A stretch of DNA of 64,000 nt, taken from NCBI GenBank assembly GCA_907163375.1, contig CAJQUW010007850.1:124001-188000 (forward strand), written 5' to 3'. This stretch comes from Prostheceraeus crozeri. Lineage: Eukaryota; Platyhelminthes; Polycladida; Euryleptidae. Below are positions 54,658 to 64,000 of this stretch, piece after piece (positions within the stretch are counted from its first letter, which is position 1; the number at the start of each line of letters is the position of its first letter). A model generated the notes under the pieces. The model was not told the origin of the DNA. It did no database searches and saw nothing but the letters and a program-made list of their open reading frames with translations. Made by a program: the position numbers and the translations under genes.

Positions 54658-54923
54658 TTACAGCCTAACGATTCTGCTGAGAGAGTCTTTGACTCTCTCC
54701 ATGGTAGCAGTGTTGACTTCCACGCTAGTTGGCATGTGAGTGGAGGGTGGAATGTAGCGCCATTCCATTGGATTGGTAACACTTGCTGTCATCGGACTGC
54801 CAATCCGAGCAAGATTTTTGTGGACTCTGTCTTGCTCCTCTAGTCTAACAAATTCATGAAATAAATTTCGCGGTCTTAACTGCGGTCCGCGAGGAGAGCT
54901 GGCTTGAGTGTTCGCGTCAGCAT
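54658..54923 (-). pseudogene. Right-arm copy of the 88-codon ORF, frameshifted
   Basis: It is the inverted twin of 41514-41780, with one C missing four codons after the start (near 54914). The remainder matches. Confidence 0.45.
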
Positions 54924-55431
54924 GATTGAGATTTCTGGTTAACTGTAAGATAATGAAATTTGTATAAGTTTGGAATCATGTAGTATACAGCCTAAAGCAT
55001 TACACTTAGTGAGGAATGATAGATTTGAGTGTAGTGAGTGGCACTCGATCCCGTCGACAGCCCGAAGGCCTTGTACTGATCACTAGGGAAGTGAGAGATC
55101 TTCCACGATACCCGCTATTTACAGCTTAAGACATCATTGTCACTGCCCCGAAGTGGTAAAAGCAACGCCGAGTCAAAGGTAGTGATCAGTAGCTGGGATC
55201 TAGCCCCTCAAAGCTGCCTTAGACTTAGTTAAATTTCAAATCTGATAGCAGATTTGAACTCAGCATACTTGAAAACCTTGAGGAAACATCCCAAGTCATT
55301 GCTTTGATCAGCTTGATAGCAAGCCGTAGAGAGCTTGATTCACCAGCGTTTTGCAATGGAGATGTTTAGAGGCCACCCATAACAAGATAGCTAAGACTCA
55401 ACCGATTGTGCTACGTTGAGAACTTTGTCAA

Positions 55432-55710
55432 ATGCCCAACATGAGTTGCCCCAGCGGTTTCGGTCTAAAATATGACACACTCCCTTGCCACACTTATCAC
55501 TACGGCATCGTCCGCCGTCCCGAAGGAACACCCTGTCAGTGGAATATTACAGCAAAACTCTCCGTGTCTTGCTCGCTTTCAGTAAAAAGCCGCTTATACC
55601 ATGAGAAGACTGGCTCAGACATCATTAAAAATGCTTTCATTGACTTCAGCAGGGTCCAAAACCCCAGAAAACCCCCAAAACTAGTGAATTTAAATTTTTC
55701 AACTTTTTAG
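55432..55710 (+). CDS. Unknown 92-codon ORF, right arm
   Basis: The twin of 40727-41005, open over its whole length, with Pro instead of Leu near the C-terminus. Conservation of the open frame in both arms is weak support because the arms are nearly identical anyway. Confidence 0.35.
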   Translation: MPNMSCPSGFGLKYDTLPCHTYHYGIVRRPEGTPCQWNITAKLSVSCSLSVKSRLYHEKTGSDIIKNAFIDFSRVQNPRKPPKLVNLNFSTF

Positions 55711-55854
55711 CACTACTTATGAAATTTTATAAGTAATCTATCACTTAGGGCAGGTCAATAGCGACCGAACCTTTTTTGAATCAAGTCAAACGGACTTGTA
55801 GAAGCAAAGTTACAAGCCATTAAAGTTTTGGAGTCTTTTATGGCCTGGAGACGA

Positions 55855-56140
55855 AGGCCATCTCCTGACGAACCTCTAAGTCTGACGCCTTAGCTGACTT
55901 CAGCAATGAAATTTTCTAAGTCGGTTTCATATAAAACCCGGAATTTGGAATGACCGAAGCTATCATCGGAGCTCAGAGAGACGACTTACCGTTGACAATC
56001 TCGTCTTAATGACAAGTCTCTGTCGGTTCCCAGCTTATATAGTGAGTGGCGATCAGCTGATGACGTAATACCCATCATCCAAATCTTTAAATCCGTCTAT
56101 CTCCGGTTCTAGTGCTCCGATTGAGCTGGAAATATACGAT
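55855..56140. other. Right-arm-specific segment
   Basis: This sequence has no counterpart in the left arm, where AGGCCATAAAAGACTCC is joined through a short GC-rich piece directly to the subterminal array. It contains CAGCTTATATAGTGAGTGGC near 56030, which is TATA-like. It could be ancestral sequence deleted from the left arm, or an insertion here. Confidence 0.55.
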
Positions 56141-57075
56141 TTCAATGTAGAATTTGACGCTGAATCCGAATCTGGCCTCCGTTTTCCCATCCGATGCTTC
56201 GTTTTGGCTCTACAGCCCAAAACGTCCAAAATTCTAACTCTGTCGTTTTTCGACAATCTCCCAAAATTTTAAATGGCGTCTCACATCTAAACGAAGACAG
56301 ATATGAACAAGCCGTTTCTTTCAGTGAATTTGTCTCACTCTTAGCTTTCAAACGAGCTATTGCACGACAAAATCCATCCACTAAAAGCAAAGTTGAAAGA
56401 TCGGTGCCGAGGAGGGGGGGGGACGTCAGCGAAAATTTTTTCTCTCCGATTGCTTTCAAATTCACCATACAGATGCAGAATTTCACGCTGAATCCGAATC
56501 TGGCCTCCGTTTTCCTATCCGATGCTTCGTTTTGGCGCTACAGCCCAAAACGTCCAAAATTCTAACTCTGTCGTTTTTTCGAAAAATGTTGAAAATTTTT
56601 TCTCTCCGATTGACTTGAAACTCACCATGTTGATAAAGAATTTGACGCTGATTCCAAATCTGAAATCCGTTTTCCCATCCGATGCTTCGTTTTGAAGCTA
56701 CAGCCCAAAACGTCCAAAATTCTAACTCTGTCGTTTTTCGCCAATGTCCCAAAATCTTAAATGGCGTCTCACATGTAAACGAAGACAGATATGAACAAGC
56801 CGATTCTTTCAGTGAATTTGTCTCACTCTTAGCTTTCAAACGAGCTATTGCACGACAAAATCCGTCCACTAAAAGCAAAGTTGGAAGATCGGTACCGAGG
56901 GGGGGGGGACGTCAGCGAAAATTTTTTCTCTCCGATTGCTTTCAAATTCACCATACAGATGCAGAATTTCACGCTGAATCCGAATCTGGCCTCCGTTTTC
57001 CCATCCGAGCACTGCTTCTACTCGAAACATCCCATTTTCAACCCAAAATTCATCAGATTTCACGAAAATCATAAC
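56140..57075. repeat. Subterminal tandem array with G-tracts, right arm
   Basis: The inverted equivalent of 39640-40549, with unit copies near 56160, 56500, 56640 and 56970, and G-runs of 8-9 at about 56412 and 56900. The order and number of units differ slightly between arms. Confidence 0.8.
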
Positions 57076-57180
57076 ACACTATAGCCTCAAGTCAAAACCT
57101 GGCGGTCGCCCAAGTCCACCACGACACTCTGTCGTTTGACGAGAAACACGATTGACGAGAAACACGATGGGAGTGGCCCA

Positions 57181-57269
57181 ACCTGGCCGGCACACCACGC
57201 CAACCTGGCCGGCACACCACGTCAACCTGGCCGGCACACCACGCCAGCCTGGCCGGCACACCACGACAC
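57181..57269. repeat. 22-bp GC-rich tandem array, right arm
   Basis: Four copies of ACCTGGCCGGCACACCACG-type units, inverted relative to 39443-39529. Confidence 0.9.
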
Positions 57270-57432
57270 CTTGGAGAGCGCAACCTCTGTCTGACGTTCC
57301 AGACGGGGGGGGGAGTCAGACTCGAAGCAACACGGCGGCCGACCACGACCAACTCGTCTGACAGGAAGGGGGGGGGACGTCAGCGACGGCGGCCATCTTG
57401 CGCTATCCAGTGGTAGAGTTTTACTTACTACT

Positions 57433-57440
57433 TTCACGAA
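57433..57440 (+). repeat. Target-site duplication of the 18-kb unit, right
   Basis: TTCACGAA follows the last arm base. See 39275-39282. Confidence 0.85.
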
Positions 57441-58042
57441 GAAGATGATTGTGGCATCTATTTTGCAAACAGCAGCCATTTTTTCTTCTTGAAAATGCTC
57501 GCTTCTATAGCTAATGCTCATCGCAGTGCGTGACAACAGTCGATAGCTTATAATTGTGTTGACATTTTGACAAAAGGATTGATTGTACTTGGCTTTTATG
57601 AATAGTATTGGTAGTGAAATATCTGATCTGATATTCCCTCAAATCATGCGACAACCACAACTTACAGATTTTGATACTCAAGTAAATAGTTTCTGCAGAT
57701 TCAGATACTTAACGAAAATTAACAGGACGGAATGAATGCATTTTTGTCGCCATATCATGCTGAACTCAGTGCTCTTCTCAGATTGAGCCTATTTTCTAGA
57801 CTGTTGGTCAACTAAAGCTCATCATGCAATTACTCGGATATTGCTGAAATAGACTGTCCCTAGCAACACTTCAATTCATAAAGAACTGTTCTCGTCTGAT
57901 GAAACTTGCAGATCTAAGAACCTGATTAAACCACACTTTGTTCACGCTCGTAGATCTAATGTAAAATGTCTTTGCATTGTTATATATTATTATATGTAAT
58001 TATGCTATTTAATGTACATCATTATTACATATTAATTATATC

Positions 58043-58043
<1 letters not shown>
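57441..58043. other. No gene recognised
   Basis: AT-rich flank to the right of the 18-kb element. Nothing recognised. Confidence 0.4.

Positions 58044-58085
<42 letters not shown>
58044..58085. repeat. (TA)n microsatellite
   Basis: About 42 bases of alternating T and A. Confidence 0.95.
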
Positions 58086-58089
<4 letters not shown>

Positions 58090-58792
58090 TAGAATGTGTC
58101 GTTAAGATATCATTTTCAAGTAATTATGCTTGAAATGTTGCATCTGATTTCATTTAAATTCTGAACTATTTCCGGAAAGTGTCATGCTATGGTATCTTGT
58201 TTTAGCTCATTCGAATGCATGTAGTACGAATGAAGGAATGTGAATATCTTAATTATTCAGCAATAAGACGTTTCCATAATGATATGGCATTTGTAGTTGG
58301 CCCCCTCTCCCGCCTCTCGCAAGCGGCTCGATGAGAACAGGCATTTTTGTTGGACGCGCGTCTGGTGAGAATGAACCTTTATTCCAGAGGTCCTTTCGGT
58401 CGGTCTCGACAGTGGAAAACCCGAAATGAGATCAAATTAAAAGTTAAGACATAAAGAACAAGCTGAGTGTGAGCCCATTTTACCATGGCAAGAGAAGGTC
58501 AATCAATACATCCTTCTGCCTGCAGAGATCTGGCTCGTAACGCCTAATATGCAGTGCTTCTGAAATTCGCTACAAGCGATCATAATGTGCTTTACTCACA
58601 ATGGAAAATTTGTCCAGCAAACTCTCACGATCACAAGAACAAAAGAAGCTCGTGATCTCTAAAGGTAGACCGAGCTGATCATAAAAAATGGACCACCTAA
58701 TTTCGATCAAATTCAATCGATTCTGAAGCTTTCTAATCGCGTCGCACAAAACGTACTATACTCGTACATCATTCAAAAACTTGTAATTTCAG

Positions 58793-59015
58793 TTTTAAAA
58801 TGATAGACTTGTATCCGCAATTGTATTTGCTGACCAGTGCTCAAAGCAAAGTGTTTAAATATGTTAAGTGTGCCATCAACTCATTGCTCTAATGTATTTT
58901 TTTGGCGACATGTCCACCATCTTTTTTTCGCCAACATGATTTTCAGAAATTCACTTTTACCAATTTCAAAAAGTTACTGTGACTAAAATTTTTGGCAACA
59001 ACTCAATTTTCCAAT
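58793..59015 (-). repeat. Composite repeat: family E copy 2 plus a piece shared with 63664
   Basis: 58895-59015 is the inverted match of 10100-10220, including GGCGACATGTCCACCATC and AACAACTCAATTTTCC. Just upstream, 58799-58847 (ATCCGCAATTGTATTTGCTG) matches 63664-63712 in inverted form. Confidence 0.6.
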
Positions 59016-61800
59016 TGATTCCTACCCGAAATTCATCAGGCTTCTTATATTTCATGCCAATTTTTGCTAATGGACGTGTCATTTCTGAAAGGTATGGTTT
59101 TACAGATGAAACAGTGGAGAAATTGCTTCATTTTGCGCTTAGATATTGTTTATCTACATATTTAAGATTGCATCTAATACAAATATTTCCTGGAAAGAGA
59201 AGAAAGGAATCCTTGCTTGCTTTTTAGTAACATTTTTTGCCTATGATGGATATGCTACGTTTCCTATCACAGTGAAGGTCAACTCTGTGTGGTTGAAGCA
59301 CCTGACCCTTGTGTGTGTCCTAAAACAACACAGCATGCCCTTATTTTAGAGATGTCTTAAGTCACTGTGCCCAGAGTAACCAGAGTAACCAGCTGTTGGA
59401 AATTCCACCGTCATCATGAAAGATGCTCCCACACAAATAACTCGTCTTTAACACTTGTGACGTCATACTGAATCGTTGTCTGACTGTTGTTATTAAAGAG
59501 TATAGCAGACAGCGACAGACAATGACTCAGTGAGACTGTGTGAACGACAGGCTGAATGGCGCATGGTGTTATAAATTTTGCTGTGGAAGAATCATTCTGA
59601 CCGCGTAAAATGGCGTGTGGTAAGTTGTTGTTAATGATAGTAGGTTCATTCAACTTAAATCGTCAAATTTGCGCAACACCTAGTGAAAGGTCACTACATA
59701 TAATACAGTTGATGTCTCATGAACACGGTTCTACATCTCAGTTAGCAAGAGTATAACTTTTTCAGTGCCAATTCATTTATGTTCAACTAAAATGTCCACT
59801 ATTTATGTCCACTAAAACTCATTTATGACAAGGTTCATTGTTGACGTACATCCCATTCATCTAGTAGTTGATCTAGTATAAAAAATTATGACGCATTCAA
59901 CTGGATTAGTGAGTCGGTCAAATTTTTGGCATATAATGAAACTAAAAGCAATCACCATAAATGCAGACAGTGCGTTAATTTTCATCACGTGAACTATACA
60001 TGAGCAACTAAATAAATTTCGCAAAAATTATCCGGTTCAACCCAGTTTACCACATGAATGTCATAAGAATAGCTTCTTCCAAGTTGCGACGTTGAATAGT
60101 GAGCGTTCTTTAAGAACAGTTTCAGTAGGCCTATTTAAGAAAAAGGAATGGCAGCTGACGAAAGGTGGTGCATTATGGGAGTTAGTACTTTCATTTTAAG
60201 AAAATAAGGGTTTCTGCAGCCTAATTCAATCAGCTAATATAAAGTTGATTTTGTATTACCAACTCATGACCTGATTTGATGATGACTGATCAGACACTAA
60301 ATGACGTATTATTCGCACGCAATGTTGCGTGTAAATAACCGGATAACTGAGGCCCAGTTATTCCCCCGTGAAAGTGTGTACCAACAGCCGAAACTATGCA
60401 GTGAGGTTATTTAGACGAGACAATTCGTCGAAATACGAATTATCTTGAACGGTTAAATTTTTGTATGACATCATGATTACTGCCAAATATTCTGCAAAAT
60501 ATTTTTTAGCAATAATCGCTAGAAGCACCTACTTCTTAGAAGTGGATATCTGTTGAACAAGTTACCCATGATTCATTCACAGTAGGGCTATCTTATTCAT
60601 ATAGTACAGCTTGCCCTAATCGAATTCACCGGAAATTTCAGGGTTATGTATTTTGCACATCATTATCTTCTGAATCTGTCTCTCTAGCAATTATACAGCT
60701 TTCAATTTTAAATAAAATCGGTATGTTTGAGAACTTTTTTTTGGCATATCAGAAGATACAAATTGAAGACCTCATATAATCTCTGTGAGTAGTCATATTC
60801 AAAAATTTCAAGCGGGCATTGATTACCTTGCTTCGTAGTTCGGGTGATGCTTTTTGACATCAGGTAAAATAGAACGAATGAGACACTGATGGTGCGAAAT
60901 CTATTTATCTGTTCAATGATGAGCACTACAACATGATGATTTATGTCAGTGATTATTAATGTAGGTCTATACATATGCATATGCACTTGTATCATAGGCT
61001 AGTGGGTATTAATGTAGGCCTACACATAGACAACGTAAATTTCCACAACACACCAAAAAAATTGCAGACTTACATATCTAGTTGACTTCATCATAATTTA
61101 TTGTACTACATCGACCGTCAAGTTAATCGTCCACCTATCATAGCGAATTTAACACCTACTTGTAATGAAGTTGTTCGCTATTGCTTGTTATTTTATTCTT
61201 TATCTAAGCTTATAGGCGAAGCTTAATAATCAAATTCTTATCAATTTAGAAAAGGTCTTCCTTCACCCGAAAAAATTTATATGAACTGAAGGTTTACAAA
61301 ATAACCACCGCACATCTTATTTTGTGTACAATATACATTTATAGAATAAAGCATGTGTGTGTGTGCTAAGATGAAACAGAGATCTCTTATAAAGTAGAAA
61401 AAAATGGCAAGTGAAAAATATGAAGCTTTAAAATACTATTTCATAAAATTCTTTATTATGAATGCCTACAAATTTATTATCAAAATGTAAGGTTAACTCA
61501 CTCATCTAAATGGATCGTTTCCTACAATCTGATGCAATACATAAGTTTCTCTGATGCTTACGGGTTATCTGTCCCAAATTTATCTAGAATCTGCAAGAAT
61601 CGTCACCAAACTTCGAATACATGTACTTAAGCATATTTTCTACCTACATGCAAAATTCTGTGCAGATCGGCAAGTACTTCTTGCATTAGAGACGATAACG
61701 TAAAGTGTAGCGATGTCAACAGCTTGATCTAACTTCGTCTGTTCGACGCATCATTGCTACTCGTGTATGCATTGTTCTCTCTACTTCTTCGTCTCATTTG
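59016..61800. other. No gene recognised
   Basis: Open frames up to 95 codons (60708-60995 minus, 59414-59653 minus) have no recognisable motif. A TAGGCCTA-type palindrome pair lies at about 60963 and 61015, within a local near-duplication (ATTAATGTAGG words). Confidence 0.35.
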
Positions 61801-62164
61801 AGGGATGTGGCGCGGTCATCATCGCTTCACGAGTTGTAGAGAAATGACTTTGTTGACCTCAAGAGCCTTCTGCTCAGACGTTGAGGTCACTGACAACTCA
61901 GATGAAGCTGCCGGCATCGCTGCACTTCAAGTCATCGCTTCTAATTCAAAAAGAACATATTCGATTTGCCAAAATTTGGTATGTGGCTAGAGATATCCTC
62001 ACCTACGTGTGTTTGAAGTTTTGTGACGATTGATTCATTTCTACGGCTTTTAGACAAATTTGAAAACGTTGGGGATAACCCATAAGTACCGTTTTTTATT
62101 TGTGTCAAATCTACGTTTGCTTAATTCAGTGTCCGATTTCCTAAATGCTTTAACTTGCTTCTGA

Positions 62165-62485
62165 ATGTTTTGTGTTGCTTTCCTTTTCTGTTGTGAATAT
62201 AATTTTACTTTTCAGTGATTTGCCGAAAGCCGAGGAACTATTGTGTTAATTGCTCAATATATTCAAATGCAATTAATACAAAGTATCTGCAGCTTAAGGC
62301 AGCAGCATCATTCATCATCTGGATGCTTCGTGTTGATTTCCTTTTTTCTGTTGTGAATATAGTTTTATTTTTCAGCGATTTGCCGGAAGCCGAGGAACTA
62401 TTGAGTTAATTGCTCAATATATTCAAATGCAATTAATACAAAGCCTCTGCAGCTTAAGGCAGGATCATCATTCATCATTTTTCCT
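62165..62485 (+). repeat. Two-copy tandem duplication, about 167 bp, with acceptor-like sites
   Basis: The unit runs from TTTTCTGTTGTGAATATA through GATTTGCCGAAAGCCGAGGA to TCTGCAGCTTAAGGCAG and is repeated once with a few changes. In each copy a pyrimidine-rich TTTTTCAG is followed by a short frame (DLPKAEELLC or DLPEAEELLS) and a stop. This could be a duplicated terminal exon, but no upstream exon could be tied to it. Confidence 0.6.
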
Positions 62486-62724
62486 TATTTTCATCAGACC
62501 TGTCACTAACTAACAATCAATATTTTAGTGATTATTTTAGTCAATTGAAATATAAAACTGATCAATGAATGTATGCACAACTGGTTATCAACAAGAAGAT
62601 GAAGTATTTATAGATTCCAGACAAAGATTACAATATGTTCAGTGGGCAAAAGTTGGCAAATGCATTAATATAGGAAAACAATCATATAATACCCACATCA
62701 ATGTGTAGATAAATGAGTGGTTTA

Positions 62725-63022
62725 CGGTCGTACCTTAACAATCAATTAATTTCTATGCCAAATCAACTCTGACATTATAACCATAGAAATGGAACTTCAT
62801 CTATGTTTTTGTCTTCCAAACGTCTACGGATAACTATGTGATTTTTCGCTGATTCATAGCTTTGACATAGCTATTCAGTCCCTTCCATTTAATAATTCAA
62901 TGGTCTTCTGTTATCAATTGAGATATCAAATAAAAATGCTTATAAGAGCTGGCGAAAAAGTAATATCATAGATGTCCCCACAAATCATGCTTTGATTGCA
63001 TACTTCACTTATATACTTACTT
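62725..63022 (-). repeat. Dispersed repeat family A, copy 3
   Basis: The inverted match of 1405-1712, from GTACCTTAACAATCAATTAA to CACTTATATACTTAC. Its end is directly joined to the inverted-repeat region that follows. Confidence 0.7.
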
Positions 63023-63023
63023 T

Positions 63024-63712
63024 GGCTCAAAGTATGAATATTGCTCAATCTACAAATTGCAATTTGTCAGCAGGAAAACATGTGAGCATAATATTAAATC
63101 AGACTTGGGGAGAACGAGCTTTACTATCTTCAGAATCCTTGCGATGTGAGGGGTTCGAATATGTAACTTTTATTCATACAAGTTCTTCTTCAAACTTCTT
63201 TAACAATTTTTCTTATTACTGCAGAAGTACACAAACGCAATGTAAGGTGAACTAAGGTTCAAAACAAAACAATTAGCGAAGGAATGTCTTTGTTCTCTCA
63301 TAGCAGCAGCCGATTGTTTACCTTCATTGTTTGTATACCTTTGCGGAAATGCGAAATCACATTGAAGAAGTTTGAGAACGAACTGTTGAACTTATATGAA
63401 TATAACTTACATATTCGTACTCCTCACATCGCAAGGATTCTGATGATAGCAAACATGAACATTTTTGATAAGCAGTGAGAACATAACAGGTGATGACCTT
63501 ACGAAATCATTAATATTTTCTTAGTTCACCGATTTTGATGACCAGTACATCAAAGGAGAGCTCAGAAAATGCTCGTTCTCCCCGTGCCTGATTCATTATC
63601 ATACTCACATGTCTTCCTGCTGACAAATTGCAATTTGTAAATTGAGCAATTCTCATACTTTGAACACTGGTCAGCAAATACAATTGCGGATGCAAGTCTA
63701 TCATAGCTCATT
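63024..63712. repeat. Inverted-repeat region
   Basis: Two inverted pairs are present. 63040-63125 (CTACAAATTGCAATTTGTCAGC, GAACGAGC) pairs with 63570-63670. 63132-63165 (CAGAATCCTTGCGATGTGAG) pairs with 63407-63440. The arrangement resembles a foldback or MITE pair. The frames at 62992-63255 and 63510-63704 arise from these repeats. Confidence 0.6.
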
Positions 63713-64000
63713 TTAAAGCTGAGAATACAAGCTTTTGAATCAGTGTTTTATCCACTCCTACTGGTTCAGGGGGGGAAATTTTCCCTAACCCTATCCATAC
63801 CGGGCTCTGAAGCGCATCGCCATCCCGGGGGGAGGGCTGATTCGGCTGCCCCTCCTTAACTTCCTGAATACTGCTCCGTTGTACATGAAATGTCAGGGTA
63901 GAATATTCTGCGTGTCATCTTTCTAACGGTGGTATCTGTTTTTTCTAATTCGTCCATCTTGATGCTTTAAATGGCGATTTAAAATTAAAACTTGAAAATT
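63713..64000. other. No gene recognised; GGGG-rich stretch
   Basis: GGGGGGAAATTTTCCC at 63769 and CATCCCGGGGGGAGG at 63821 give a small local GC rise. Nothing else was recognised before the window ends. Confidence 0.35.

Larger units (their letters stand above)
39283..57432. mobile_element. 18.15-kb element with about 7-kb inverted arms and a family-B DNA polymerase
   Basis: The left arm (39283-46187) and right arm (50254-57432) are inverted copies, only about 1% different in the coding parts, around a 4066-bp single-copy centre. Both start AGTAGTAAGTAAAACTC. A direct duplication TTCACGAA flanks the whole. A polymerase of the protein-primed family B links it to Polinton/Maverick-type virus-like elements, which have terminal inverted repeats and 6-bp duplications. 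However, known Polinton arms are usually below about 1 kb, and no integrase, protease, ATPase or capsid gene is visible. It may be a derivative of such an element or a separate kind. Confidence 0.85.
50254..57432 (-). repeat. Right inverted arm
   Basis: The inverted copy of 39283-46187, 274 bp longer. Most of the excess is a segment at about 55855-56140 that replaces about 45 bp of the left arm near 40545-40592. Confidence 0.9.

Noticed and set aside
39283-57432. Interpretation as a complete Polinton/Maverick
   Set aside because: The polymerase type and the duplication fit, but I found no integrase, cysteine protease, packaging ATPase or capsid proteins, and 7-kb arms are far longer than typical. 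I keep only a relationship through the polymerase.
39283-57432. Interpretation as a local inverted duplication or assembly palindrome
   Set aside because: The outer flanks differ and carry a short direct duplication immediately outside both arm ends, as expected for insertion. An assembly error inside the unit is still possible and is listed as a check.

Overview
The window looks like a repeat-dominated piece of an animal nuclear genome, most likely an aquatic invertebrate. The basis is the mix of Penelope-like elements, an R4/Dong-type LINE, CR1/L2-type LINE debris, piggyBac, Tc1/mariner and CACTG-ended DNA elements, plus GT-AG introns in one element gene and many scattered TAGGCCTA palindromes. 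The species cannot be named from this. No convincing host protein-coding gene, rRNA, tRNA or CRISPR was found; essentially everything recognisable is mobile or repeated DNA.

Layout. 1-24.7 kb: layered old repeats. These include a short Penelope-like element (PLE) insertion with inverted terminal arms and a 12-bp target duplication (3689-4424), a decayed piggyBac transposase (about 4738-5790), another PLE endonuclease fragment (10411-10728), several TIR/MITE-type repeats, two 5'-truncated LINE tails (15480-16240 and 23490-24170), and a longer PLE reverse transcriptase plus GIY-YIG remnant (16804-18020) with a pair of hammerhead-like motifs in a palindrome just beyond its 3' end. 24.77-37.72 kb: a 1.4-kb Tc1/mariner element split at its start codon by an 11.55-kb CACTG-ended element. 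That insert holds an R4/Dong-like LINE (29.0-32.4 kb) and other nested repeats. 39.28-57.43 kb: the main find, an 18.15-kb unit flanked by TTCACGAA on both sides, with two inverted arms of about 7 kb around a 4-kb centre. 57.4-64 kb: gene-poor DNA with a (TA)n tract, a 2-copy tandem duplication and inverted repeats.

The 18-kb unit. Each arm carries, from the outside in, G-tract and GC-rich subterminal arrays, small unrecognised ORFs, a 151-codon unknown gene, a divergent promoter region, and the 5' half of a family-B DNA polymerase of the protein-primed type (Polinton/Maverick and related virus-like elements). Only the left arm runs on into the centre and completes the polymerase. The centre also holds a small convergent ORF, a 2-kb tandem array full of AATAAA, and the 3' part of an unknown ORF cut off by the right arm. 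Both arms share the same frame break and two in-frame TGA codons in the polymerase, and each also has private one-base breaks. No integrase, packaging ATPase or capsid gene is visible. The simplest reading is a polymerase-bearing linear element whose terminal repeats expanded over its own genes and which then moved, or was moved, as a unit.
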